From Gemmatimonadota bacterium (lineage in GTDB: Bacteria > JAAXHH01): a stretch of DNA of 8,598 nt. Under the pieces are notes generated by a model. The model was not told the DNA's origin and did no database searches. It worked only from the letters and a program-made list of their open reading frames with translations. The DNA is taken from the NCBI GenBank assembly GCA_026713285.1, contig JAPOOT010000092.1, forward strand, positions 1 through 8,598. Reading direction: 5' to 3'. The number at the start of each line of letters is the position of its first letter. The first letter of the stretch is position 1. The translations under genes and the position numbers were made by a program. Shown piece by piece: positions 1 through 6,301 of this stretch.

Positions 1-294
1 CGACGTCACCACGCTCAGTATATCCGGTTCGCAGGCTTCCAGCATTTCCCTGTAGTCCGAAAATCCCCGCAATCCCGGGAAGGTACCCGACCAATCCTCA
101 AGGGTTTCCTGCAGGAGGTCTTCTTTCAGGTCACAGACACCGACCACCTCCGTAAACGGCAGGAGGGCATAGGCCGGTACGTGCCGGTTGGGCATTTCGT
201 GGCCCATTCCGTGGTCGCCGTCGACCGGGGGCTGTCCCGCCCCGATGCCGCTCAGGCCCACCACGCAGGCCTTGTAGGTCCGTTCGTCAGCCAT
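1..294 (-). CDS. Gfo/Idh/MocA-family oxidoreductase, N-terminal fragment (cut by window edge)
   Basis: The reading frame opens at an ATG (294-292) and stays open for 98 codons to position 1, so only the NAD(P)-binding Rossmann half is present. Residues 11-18 (VVGLSGIG) form the dinucleotide loop, and VVGVCD ends in Asp55, the acidic residue that usually favours NAD over NADP. YREML (81-85) followed by EPDILSVVT (89-97) is typical of the family just before the EKP motif, which lies outside the window. Known members oxidise or reduce sugars, inositols and related compounds. An insert of about 20 residues rich in Gly, His, Asp and Pro (18-37) separates the glycine loop from the first helix. AAAGGA at 300-305, 5 nt upstream, supports the start. 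It is the last visible gene of the minus-strand run, 127 nt after the enolase-superfamily gene. The family call is secure; the substrate is unknown. Confidence 0.88.
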   Translation of the reverse strand, partial: MADERTYKACVVGLSGIGAGQPPVDGDHGMGHEMPNRHVPAYALLPFTEVVGVCDLKEDLLQETLEDWSGTFPGLRGFSDYREMLEACEPDILSVVTS

Positions 295-299
295 GGCTG

Positions 300-305
300 T
301 CCTTT
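300..305 (-). promoter_or_regulatory. Shine-Dalgarno site of the leftmost Gfo/Idh/MocA gene
   Basis: On the minus strand this reads AAAGGA, 5 nt before the ATG at 294-292. It supports that ATG as the start of the truncated oxidoreductase. Confidence 0.6.
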
Positions 306-369
306 CTGTGAATTGGCGTTGTCTCAAGGGTGGCGCTATGCTCGTTGCTGTGTATCGGGCCGCGCGTAA

Positions 370-426
370 CGGTCATGCGTGCAGATCCGGTCATGGGTGT
401 GATTCCGGTCGAACATTCCGGTCATG
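370..426. repeat. Degenerate ~18-bp direct repeats with CGGTCATG core
   Basis: The core CGGTCATG occurs at 370-377, 388-395 and 419-426, with a truncated CGGTC at 406-410. Start-to-start distances are 18, 18 and 13 bp, and ATTC precedes the last two cores (402-405, 415-418). The last copy overlaps the TGA stop of the enolase-superfamily gene (424-422). The rest of the 295-421 spacer shows no convincing terminator or promoter. Confidence 0.55.
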
Positions 427-1540
427 ACGCGTCCTTCCAGTGTTCGATCTGCGCTTCATCCAGGGTGACGCCGAGACCGGGCCCTTCGGGTACTTTAGCA
501 TGAACGGGGCCGAGTTCCAGCGGCGTCTCGATCATATCGCCTTCGTGATACAACGGACCGAGCAGGTCGCCGGGATAGGTCTCACTGTCGACGCATTCCA
601 CGCTGGCCGCCACGTGGAGCATGGCCGCCGTGGCGATCCCCAGCTCGAGATTGCTGCCCATGTGACAGCGCAGTCCCGCCGCGCCGGCCACGTGCGAGAT
701 GCCCAGCGTCTGTCCGATCCCCCCGTTCTTGCCCGGATATACGCTGATGATGTCCGCGGACCGGCGCAGGGCGGTCTGCATGGCGTCGTGCGGGGTGAAG
801 ACGCTCTCGTCGGCCATGATGGGGATGGTCGTGCCCGTTCTGATCAGGGCCGCTTCATCGTCGAACTGCGGTGCCATGGGCTGCTCTGCGAACAGGATGT
901 CCAATGGCTCGAGGAGGTGCAGCATGCGTCGCGCAACGGCCGGCGGCCACCCGCAATTCGCGTCGATGCTCATACGGATTTCGGGGCCGGCCAGCGCGCG
1001 GACCGCGCGGACGCGTTCGAGATCCTCCCCGGGGTCCAGCCCGACTTTGACCTTGAGACACTGCACACCCCACTGCAGGAATTTCTCCGCCAGGGCAACC
1101 GAAGTCGGCACGTCAAAGGCGCCGACCACCATCTTCATTGGAATCTCTTGCCGGACCTTTCCTCCCAGCAATTGATAGAGAGGCTTCCCCGCACGCTTGC
1201 CCGCCAGGTCCCAAAGGGCCATCTCCACGCCCGCCTTGGTGAAGGGGTTCAGCTTGACGACCTCGTCCATGACACCGCAAAGCCGGTTCACGTCCGCGGG
1301 GTCCTCCCCCTTCAGCGCGGGATCCACCAGATCCCGGATCGCAGCCTTACAGGACGCGGACGTTTCTCCGCTCCAGCGCGGCGCGACCGTGGCTTCGCCC
1401 AACCCGGTCAGCCCCTCGTCCGTGTGCACCCTGAGTATGACGTAAGGGGAGACGATATGTTCGCCGTGGGCGGTTTTCGTGGTCATGCCCTGCTTGAGTG
1501 GCACTTCGACAGGAATGGTTTCAATGCGGGTTATCTTCAT
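422..1540 (-). CDS. Enolase-superfamily enzyme, muconate-lactonizing (MLE)-like subgroup
   Basis: This 372-residue protein has the full length of the family: an N-terminal capping domain (about 1-125) and a TIM barrel (about 130-350). The KxK motif is LKVKVG (Lys163, Lys165). The Mg2+ ligands are Asp193 (SIDANCGW), Glu219 (FAEQPM) and Asp244 (IMADES). The spacings of 26 and 25 residues match muconate cycloisomerase (D198, E224, D249). The family abstracts a proton alpha to a carboxylate and then performs cycloisomerisation, racemisation/epimerisation or dehydration. The second catalytic Lys of classical MLE enzymes falls by spacing on Tyr268 (VYPGKNGG); Lys271 is the conserved Lys before GG. 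The start is supported by ACGGAG at 1547-1552, 6 nt upstream. It lies 62 nt after the DapA-like gene on the same strand, so co-transcription is likely. Specificity is unassigned: neither sugar-acid dehydratase nor amino-acid epimerase can be claimed. Confidence 0.92.
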   Translation of the reverse strand: MKITRIETIPVEVPLKQGMTTKTAHGEHIVSPYVILRVHTDEGLTGLGEATVAPRWSGETSASCKAAIRDLVDPALKGEDPADVNRLCGVMDEVVKLNPFTKAGVEMALWDLAGKRAGKPLYQLLGGKVRQEIPMKMVVGAFDVPTSVALAEKFLQWGVQCLKVKVGLDPGEDLERVRAVRALAGPEIRMSIDANCGWPPAVARRMLHLLEPLDILFAEQPMAPQFDDEAALIRTGTTIPIMADESVFTPHDAMQTALRRSADIISVYPGKNGGIGQTLGISHVAGAAGLRCHMGSNLELGIATAAMLHVAASVECVDSETYPGDLLGPLYHEGDMIETPLELGPVHAKVPEGPGLGVTLDEAQIEHWKDAS

Positions 1541-1602
1541 GTTCTACTCCGTTTCCGGCGGTTCAAGCATCCGTCATGCGAATGAGGTTTTCTACTGTGC
1601 AT

Positions 1603-2664
1603 TCATCTGAGCCAGTTGTCCCGGTGTTCTGCGACGAATGCGTCGTCGTTCAGATGGGGATAAGCGCGGTAAACCCGGTCTATTTCCTCGTACTGGCCGG
1701 GCGAAAGGGTCTCTTCGGGATTGAGGCACCAGTTGCCTTCGAGCAGGCCCTGCCTGCGCAGCACCTCGTGAATCCCGGGGATGCACCCGGCAAAACCATG
1801 GGCCGGATCGAAGAAGGCCGCGTTGCAGTCCGTGACCTCGATCGATCGGGTCAGCAGGTGCTGCGGTACCGCCTCGCAGGATGTCGAGACGGCCTGACAC
1901 GCCCGCAGCAACTCCACAACTCCCCGGGTCCATACGGCCCAGTGACCAAGCAGCCCGCCCCTGAACCGTACCGACCGGCGCGCGTCTCCGCACTGGAATG
2001 CGTGCTCCGTCAGGAGATCCATCACGATGTTGTCGTCGTTGCCGGTGTAGAGCGCGATCTCCTCGTGTCTGCCCGATTCCGCCAGTGCCCTGATCACGTC
2101 GAGCGTGTGGTACCGGTTGAACGCCGCGATCTTTATGGCCACGACCCCTTCCAGTTCCACGAATCGCCGCCAGAAACGGTAGGGGAGCACCAGGCCGCCG
2201 ACAGACGGCTGCAGGTAGAACCCCATGACGGGTATGGCGTCGGCCACGGCCCGGCAGTGCGCGATAAGTTCGTCGTCCGTGGCGCCGCCCATGGCGGTCA
2301 GGCTGAGCAGGCCGGCATGGTAGCCAAGGGATCTTGCCGTTTCCGCCTCGCCGGTTGCCTGCGCCGTTCGTCCACAGATCCCGGCGATCCGAATGAAGCC
2401 CGCCGGTGCTTCCCGGTCCATGATCTCCGCGGCAAGCCCCAGCACCGGTCCGTAGAGTCCGTACGCCGGATCCCGGATCTCGAACTGGGTCGTATGGACG
2501 CCCACGGCAAGGCCTCCGGCGCCGGCAGCGAGGTAGTACCGCGTGAGCGCGCGCTGGCGGCGCTCGTCCAGCTTTCTGTCTGCCGTGACCGCCAGGGGAT
2601 GGGCCGGGATAACCGCGCCCTGTTTCAATGCAGACAGGACTGCCGGGGGTATAACGTCATGCAT
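1603..2664 (-). CDS. DapA/N-acetylneuraminate-lyase superfamily protein, divergent (not a true DapA)
   Basis: This 353-residue protein has the class I aldolase TIM-barrel pattern. The Schiff-base lysine is Lys178 (VAIKIAAFN) and the conserved tyrosine is Tyr150 (GFYLQPS). Their 28-residue spacing equals Tyr133/Lys161 of E. coli DapA, and YTGNDD (206-211) matches DapA's SGDDA. Two specificity elements are missing. The GTTGE pyruvate-carboxylate motif is replaced by GVHTTQFE (55-62), and the residue matching DapA Arg138, which binds aspartate semialdehyde, is Val155. Dihydrodipicolinate synthesis is therefore unlikely; a lyase, aldolase or dehydratase on another keto or aldehyde substrate is inferred. 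It is about 50 residues longer than DapA, with a Cys-containing C-terminal extension (Cys263, 280, 294, 313). CCGGAG at 2672-2677, 7 nt before the ATG, supports the start. A GC-rich tandem repeat lies just upstream in the same spacer. Confidence 0.88.
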   Translation of the reverse strand: MHDVIPPAVLSALKQGAVIPAHPLAVTADRKLDERRQRALTRYYLAAGAGGLAVGVHTTQFEIRDPAYGLYGPVLGLAAEIMDREAPAGFIRIAGICGRTAQATGEAETARSLGYHAGLLSLTAMGGATDDELIAHCRAVADAIPVMGFYLQPSVGGLVLPYRFWRRFVELEGVVAIKIAAFNRYHTLDVIRALAESGRHEEIALYTGNDDNIVMDLLTEHAFQCGDARRSVRFRGGLLGHWAVWTRGVVELLRACQAVSTSCEAVPQHLLTRSIEVTDCNAAFFDPAHGFAGCIPGIHEVLRRQGLLEGNWCLNPEETLSPGQYEEIDRVYRAYPHLNDDAFVAEHRDNWLR

Positions 2665-2671
2665 GAGTAAA

Positions 2672-2677
2672 CTCCGG
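2672..2677 (-). promoter_or_regulatory. Shine-Dalgarno site of the DapA-like gene
   Basis: On the minus strand this reads CCGGAG, 7 nt before the ATG at 2664-2662. The end of the CCGCGG repeat array is only 13 nt further upstream, so structure in that RNA could influence access to this site. Confidence 0.6.
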
Positions 2678-2690
2678 AAACGAGTGTTTT

Positions 2691-2806
2691 CAATTCATCC
2701 CGCGGCCGGGCATCCGCGGCCAATTCATCCCGCGGCCGGGCATCCGCGGCCGGGCATCCGCGGCCAAGCATCCGCGGCCGGGCATCCGCGGCCAAGCATC
2801 CGCGGC
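2691..2806. repeat. GC-rich tandem repeat array, eight 14/16-bp units with CCGCGG core
   Basis: The array divides exactly into eight units. A is CAATTCATCCCGCGGC (16 bp), B is CGGGCATCCGCGGC (14 bp) and C is CAAGCATCCGCGGC (14 bp), in the order A-B-A-B-B-C-B-C. Positions 2691-2720 and 2721-2750 are identical 30-bp copies. Every unit has one self-complementary CCGCGG, so neighbouring units can pair as 6-bp G/C stems with 8-nt loops (10 nt where a 16-bp unit intervenes). A partial unit follows at 2807-2816. Unit length is not a multiple of three, and no supported gene crosses it. It fills over half of the 208-bp gap between the epimerase and DapA-like genes. The remainder (2817-2872) holds nothing I can identify. 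Confidence 0.9.
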
Positions 2807-2872
2807 CAAGCGGCCGCATGGTATGGGGAATCGGATCCCATGTTCGCTTCCCGGGTTAAACGGCACCCACGC

Positions 2873-3886
2873 TCAGAAACGTCCGGAGCGCGATTCGTAG
2901 CCGGTCGGTTTATCCAGGCTTCGGCCACCAGTGCGGATCCAGTGGGCAACCCAGCCCGCGATCCTCTCCGCCGGTATCTCAGGCTTGCCCAGCTTGTCGA
3001 AAAGTCTGCGGGCGTCGCCAAGCAGCGCCGTTTCGCTCTCGTGGCCCGTAAACTGCGGCTTTCTTTCGAGTCGACGGCCAAGCGTCTCGGACACCGACCG
3101 AACGGAGAGGATGTCCGGTCCCGTCAGGTTCAGGATCGTGGCGGGACTGCTGCAGAACGGGAACATGCGGGCAAGGTAGCTGTTCGCGTCCCCCTGCCAG
3201 ATCTGATTTACATGACCCATGGCCAGGTCGATCGGCACGTCTTCGTGGATCTTCCGGCCCAGGTCGTGCATGATGCCGTAGCGCAGCTCCGTGGCGTAAA
3301 ACAGTCGCACGATAAGCAGCGGAGTGCCTTGCTTGACGCAAAGGTGCTCCGCAATACGTTCACCACCCAATCGGGACTGGGCGTATTCACCCGTCGGCCC
3401 GATTTCGGCTTCCTCGTCGGAACCGCCTGCCTTGACCGGCGAATAGGCGTATACGTTGCCGGAACTGACGTAGACTACACGGGATTCGGCATACCGCTGC
3501 ATGATACGGCCGGGAAGCCATGTGTTCATCGCCCACGTCATGGGCGAGTTTCCCGTGGCGCCGAACTTGAATCCCGCAAGAAAGAGGACGTACGGCGTAT
3601 CCGGCAGACGGCCCAGATCTTGCTCGCTTAGCAGGTCCGCCTGGATGGTCTCCACGCCCGCTTCCTCGAGGGATGTCCTGACCCGCGCGTCGCTGAACCG
3701 CGATATCCCGATCACGCGCCGCGCGCCGGCCCGAACGAGGAGTTCCGCGAGTGTCGGCCCCATCTTTCCGCCGACCCCCAGGATCAATACATCCCCATCC
3801 AGTGCCGATACCGCCTGGACTACCGGCCGTGATGGGGTCGTCATCTGGTCGATCAGCGCTTCTTCGCTCGTGATCACGTCAGGCAT
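2873..3886 (-). CDS. NAD-dependent epimerase/dehydratase-like protein (extended SDR fold, YxxxR)
   Basis: The 337-residue protein has an N-terminal Rossmann loop (LILGVGGKMG, 34-43) and the extended-SDR elements VVYVSSGNVYAYSP (137-150) and GEYAQSRLGGER (166-177). In SDR enzymes Ser, Tyr and Lys of YxxxK form the catalytic set, usually acting on nucleotide sugars or sugar derivatives. Here Ser141/142 and Tyr168 are present but the Lys position is Arg172 (codon CGA read from 3373-3371). The C-terminus ends in KPTGYESRSGRF. The ATG at 3886-3884 is preferred over upstream starts because AGGA (3896-3893) lies 6 nt before it and the Rossmann strand follows at a normal distance; a start at 3994 would extend deep into the preceding gene. 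The gene overlaps the transglutaminase-like gene by 8 nt, suggesting translational coupling. Family confident; reaction unknown. Confidence 0.9.
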   Translation of the reverse strand: MPDVITSEEALIDQMTTPSRPVVQAVSALDGDVLILGVGGKMGPTLAELLVRAGARRVIGISRFSDARVRTSLEEAGVETIQADLLSEQDLGRLPDTPYVLFLAGFKFGATGNSPMTWAMNTWLPGRIMQRYAESRVVYVSSGNVYAYSPVKAGGSDEEAEIGPTGEYAQSRLGGERIAEHLCVKQGTPLLIVRLFYATELRYGIMHDLGRKIHEDVPIDLAMGHVNQIWQGDANSYLARMFPFCSSPATILNLTGPDILSVRSVSETLGRRLERKPQFTGHESETALLGDARRLFDKLGKPEIPAERIAGWVAHWIRTGGRSLDKPTGYESRSGRF

Positions 3887-5126
3887 AGGCGGTCCTGTCG
3901 GGTGGCGCGGCAAAGTAGTCGTGTGGCGCGAAATACCTGAACATTCCGAAGCCTGATTCCACGTCCGATTCCGTCCAGACCAGGTCGGTCTCACAGTAGG
4001 CGACGGATCCGTGGCCCGGAGGCGTATACTCGGGACGGGACAGGAAGTCGGTCCTCGGCCATACGCTTCTGTTCCGGAAACACGCCCCTTCAGTCAGATT
4101 GTTGCGAATGAATTCGTTTATATGGGAGAAAGTCCGCTGGTACCGCGTGCCAACACCCCATGCCACGTAAGGTTCCAGTCCGCCTCCCAGTTCCTGAATC
4201 TCCTCGATGGACAGCGGTTGCCCGTTACGGAACAGGATCGCATCGCAGTTCGGGTCGACCATCACCCATTTCCGGTGTTCCTCGAACCAGACTTCCGCCA
4301 CGAAATGTCCGTCATAGCCGTTTGGCGTGCCCGTCAGCGCCGCGCAACGCGCCGGGATGCCGAGCGACTGGCAGGCACTGACGAAAGCCACCGCGTAATG
4401 TACGCACATGGCGATGGGACGCTCGTCGTTGGGACCGCGCTGGCTGCCGCCCCAGGCGAGTATGGTCTCCGCGTCCCACGGCGCGTAAACCGTCGCGCGA
4501 CGGGATCCGGAATGTTCCCAGCCCGAAGCCAGCCAGGAAGACAGTTCCCGTACCTGGGTGAGCCGATCCGTGGCGTTAACGGCACGGCGCGGGAGCAGTT
4601 CGCTAAGCGACCGTGTCCTCGGATGAATGGGGGACTCCCACACCATATCCGGAGGCGGATCGTCATGGCCTTCCTTCAGCCGGATGCGTACGCAGTAGTT
4701 GCCCTGCACCGCGTTCAGATATCCCATGCGGTCGGAGCGCCAGATCGTACCCCCATCGTCGGAAAGGAAACTGTTGGATGAGGCTCCCCCGGGTTCCAGC
4801 GCGAGCGACCAACCCGTCATCGCACTGTCCTCGGCCCACAACGCCACCACGTTCTCTCCTTCGCGCAGGTCGCCGGCTTTTGCGACCCCTTCATACCATC
4901 TGTAATGGAGATCCGCACCAGCGTGGATTGCCGCCTGACGGATCCCGTTTATGGACAGGTTCAGCGGGTTGTCGCTTGTCCGATGGGGCCGGGCAAGCAC
5001 GTACAGGTTCGCGTCCGAACCGGTGGCCGGCAGGTTCAGGATGACGCGGGCATGCCGGAACCTCGTAAGTTCCTCGCACAGCGCCGGTATGACACGGCCG
5101 GATTCGTTGTGGTAAAGTCTGCTCAT
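3879..5126 (-). CDS. Transglutaminase-like (papain-fold) domain protein with N-terminal beta-sandwich
   Basis: The 415-residue protein has the transglutaminase-core triad in the expected order: Cys241 (IAMCVHYAVAF), His274 (YDGHFVAEVW) and Asp291 (WVMVDPNCD). The segment between, CQSLGIPARCAALTG, is the typical helix-strand link. Proteins with this core hydrolyse or transfer amide bonds, or act as peptidases; the substrate here is unknown. Residues 1-150 look all-beta (LYVLARPH, LNLSING, NVVALWAED, NYCVRIRL) and may be a galactose-binding-like sandwich, which is inference. No signal peptide or membrane segment is seen, so it is probably cytoplasmic. The ATG at 5126-5124 is the only good start: an in-frame TAA lies at 5180-5178 and no ATG, GTG or TTG lies between. 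The Shine-Dalgarno is weak. It is the first gene of the minus-strand run, and its stop lies within the first codons of the epimerase gene. Confidence 0.87.
   Translation of the reverse strand: MSRLYHNESGRVIPALCEELTRFRHARVILNLPATGSDANLYVLARPHRTSDNPLNLSINGIRQAAIHAGADLHYRWYEGVAKAGDLREGENVVALWAEDSAMTGWSLALEPGGASSNSFLSDDGGTIWRSDRMGYLNAVQGNYCVRIRLKEGHDDPPPDMVWESPIHPRTRSLSELLPRRAVNATDRLTQVRELSSWLASGWEHSGSRRATVYAPWDAETILAWGGSQRGPNDERPIAMCVHYAVAFVSACQSLGIPARCAALTGTPNGYDGHFVAEVWFEEHRKWVMVDPNCDAILFRNGQPLSIEEIQELGGGLEPYVAWGVGTRYQRTFSHINEFIRNNLTEGACFRNRSVWPRTDFLSRPEYTPPGHGSVAYCETDLVWTESDVESGFGMFRYFAPHDYFAAPPDRTAYA
3893..3896 (-). promoter_or_regulatory. Shine-Dalgarno site deciding the epimerase start
   Basis: On the minus strand this reads AGGA, 6 nt before the ATG at 3886-3884. 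It lies inside the end of the transglutaminase-like coding region and favours this start over in-frame ATGs further upstream. Confidence 0.5.
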
Positions 5127-5155
5127 TGACTTACCAAGTAACAGCCTTCGGTATG

Positions 5156-5184
5156 TTGCGTCAAGATCGGACGGAGGTTATATT
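5156..5184 (+). promoter_or_regulatory. Candidate sigma70-type promoter for the dehydrogenase gene
   Basis: TTGCGT (5156-5161) and TATATT (5179-5184) are separated by 17 bp. The -10 matches the consensus at 5 of 6 positions and the -35 at 3 of 6. Transcription would begin near 5191, about 70 nt before the ATG at 5263. This is read by eye and the sigma factor is unknown. Confidence 0.35.
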
Positions 5185-5204
5185 GCGGCTTACGCATCAC
5201 ACAA
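5177..5204 (-). promoter_or_regulatory. Candidate sigma70-type promoter for the transglutaminase-led operon
   Basis: On the minus strand, TTGTGT (5204-5199) and TATAAC (5182-5177) are separated by 16 bp. The -10 matches 5 of 6 positions and the -35 matches 3 of 6. It shares its -10 bases with the candidate plus-strand promoter, so the two would compete for polymerase. Confidence 0.33.
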
Positions 5205-5248
5205 CCTGTTCGGCCGCAGACCACGATTTTTAACCAGATATCACGTGG

Positions 5249-5253
5249 GGGGA
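5249..5253 (+). promoter_or_regulatory. Shine-Dalgarno site deciding the dehydrogenase start
   Basis: GGGGA, inside a run of six G then A at 5247-5253, lies 9 nt before the ATG at 5263. It decides for this ATG over the in-frame GTG at 5245, which overlaps the G-run and has no site of its own. Confidence 0.55.
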
Positions 5254-5262
5254 CGTTTACCG

Positions 5263-6282
5263 ATGAAGAGAGCCGTGATCCTCGGCAAGAACCACGGCGG
5301 CACCGTCGAGGCCGACGAACCGAAACCAAAGGAAGACTGGGTTCTGATCAAGATACACGCGGCGCCGCTCTGCACCGAATACAAGGGTTTCGCGGCCGGC
5401 CACAGGGCGGATTTTCTCGGTCATGAAGCGGCGGGCGAGGTGGTCGAAGTCGCGCAGCCCGGTCTTGTCGAGGTGGGAGACCGGGTCGCGGTCATGCCGC
5501 AGTATCCGTGCGGACGATGCGCGCTGTGTCGTTCCGGGGACTACATACATTGTGAAAACGTCGTGGATTTCGCCGCGTTCACGGGAAGCGACGAAGGCAG
5601 GGCGACCCTGGCCCAGTACATGCTCAAACAGGACTGGCTTTTAACGCCGATCCCCGAAGACATGTCCTATGAGCATGGGGCCATGGCCTGCTGCGGACTG
5701 GGACCGACCTACGGCGCACTGGACCGTCTTCGGTTGAGGGGCGGCGAAACCGTCCTAATAACCGGTATGGGACCGGTAGGCCTGGGCGGCGTGATCTGCG
5801 CAAGTCACATGGGCGCCGAGGTCATCGCCGTGGAATCCCATCCCTACCGGAAGGCGAAGGCGAGGGAACTGGGTGCCGCGCACGTCATCTGTCCACGGGA
5901 CGAACACGCGGCGGAACGCATACGCGAGCTGACTGGCGGCACCGGTGTCGACAAGGCTATGGACTGCTCGGGTTCTCCGGCCGCGCACAGATTCTGCATC
6001 GATGCACTTCGCAGGAGAGGGAGCCTCGCCTTCGTCGGAGAGAGCGGTGCGGACACCCGGCTGGTCGTAAGCGACGACATGATTCGCAAGGGCATCGATC
6101 TGAAAGGGTCCTGGCATTACAACATGAAAGGCGCCCACGAAATCATGGGTATCATCGATCGAAACAGGAAGAAAGTGGACCGACTCATCACGCACGTATT
6201 TCCCATCGACGAAATACAGCGCGCCTGGGAGACGCAGGTATCCGGAGAATGCGGGAAAGTGCTCGTCCGTCCATGGACCTGA
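5263..6282 (+). CDS. Zinc-dependent medium-chain alcohol/polyol dehydrogenase (MDR family)
   Basis: The 339-residue protein has both zinc sites of the family. Catalytic zinc ligands are Cys37 and the GHE motif (His54, Glu55, in GHEAAGEV). The structural zinc ligands are Cys83, Cys86, Cys89 and Cys97 (CGRCALCRSGDYIHC). The nucleotide domain carries GMGPVGLGG (168-176), and VIAVES places Glu191 at the end of the second strand, favouring NAD over NADP. Such enzymes oxidise secondary alcohols of polyols, sugars or amino-acid derivatives (sorbitol, threonine and galactitol dehydrogenases are relatives). Cys143 or Cys144 may be the third catalytic-zinc ligand. The start at 5263 is chosen because a G-rich Shine-Dalgarno lies 9 nt before it. 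It is divergent from the transglutaminase-led run and is followed 127 nt later by a Gfo/Idh/MocA gene on the same strand. The substrate is not assignable. Confidence 0.93.
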   Translation: MKRAVILGKNHGGTVEADEPKPKEDWVLIKIHAAPLCTEYKGFAAGHRADFLGHEAAGEVVEVAQPGLVEVGDRVAVMPQYPCGRCALCRSGDYIHCENVVDFAAFTGSDEGRATLAQYMLKQDWLLTPIPEDMSYEHGAMACCGLGPTYGALDRLRLRGGETVLITGMGPVGLGGVICASHMGAEVIAVESHPYRKAKARELGAAHVICPRDEHAAERIRELTGGTGVDKAMDCSGSPAAHRFCIDALRRRGSLAFVGESGADTRLVVSDDMIRKGIDLKGSWHYNMKGAHEIMGIIDRNRKKVDRLITHVFPIDEIQRAWETQVSGECGKVLVRPWT

Positions 6283-6301
6283 CGGCCGGCCGGGTACGGT
6301 A

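Noticed and set aside
440..1585. Long plus-strand open frame (381 codons) opposite the enolase-superfamily gene
   Set aside because: It is slightly longer than the real gene, but its translation is Arg/His-rich with no recognisable motif, while the minus strand shows intact catalytic motifs. It is an antisense shadow common in GC-rich DNA.
1498..2670. Plus-strand open frame (390 codons) opposite the DapA-like gene
   Set aside because: It has no family resemblance and covers a clear TIM-barrel gene on the minus strand with conserved Tyr/Lys spacing.
2691..2806. CRISPR array
   Set aside because: Units are 14-16 bp and directly abutting, with no unique spacers; this is a tandem minisatellite.
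2831..2862. Possible hairpin near TGGGGAATCGGATCCCA downstream of the epimerase gene
   Set aside because: The stem is only four solid pairs and no U-run follows, so a terminator cannot be supported.
2625..3081. Short minus-strand open frames through the repeat array
   Set aside because: Their translations are repetitive Arg/Ala/Gly peptides produced by the repeat, with no supported start or domain.
2543..3631. Plus-strand open frame crossing the CCGCGG repeat array
   Set aside because: It reads through the array as low-complexity peptide and then antisense to the epimerase gene. The 14-bp unit shifts frame each copy, so coding constraint is unlikely.
5123..5329. Small minus-strand open frame upstream of the transglutaminase-like gene
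   Set aside because: It runs through the divergent promoter region and into the dehydrogenase antisense, with no motif or ribosome-binding support.
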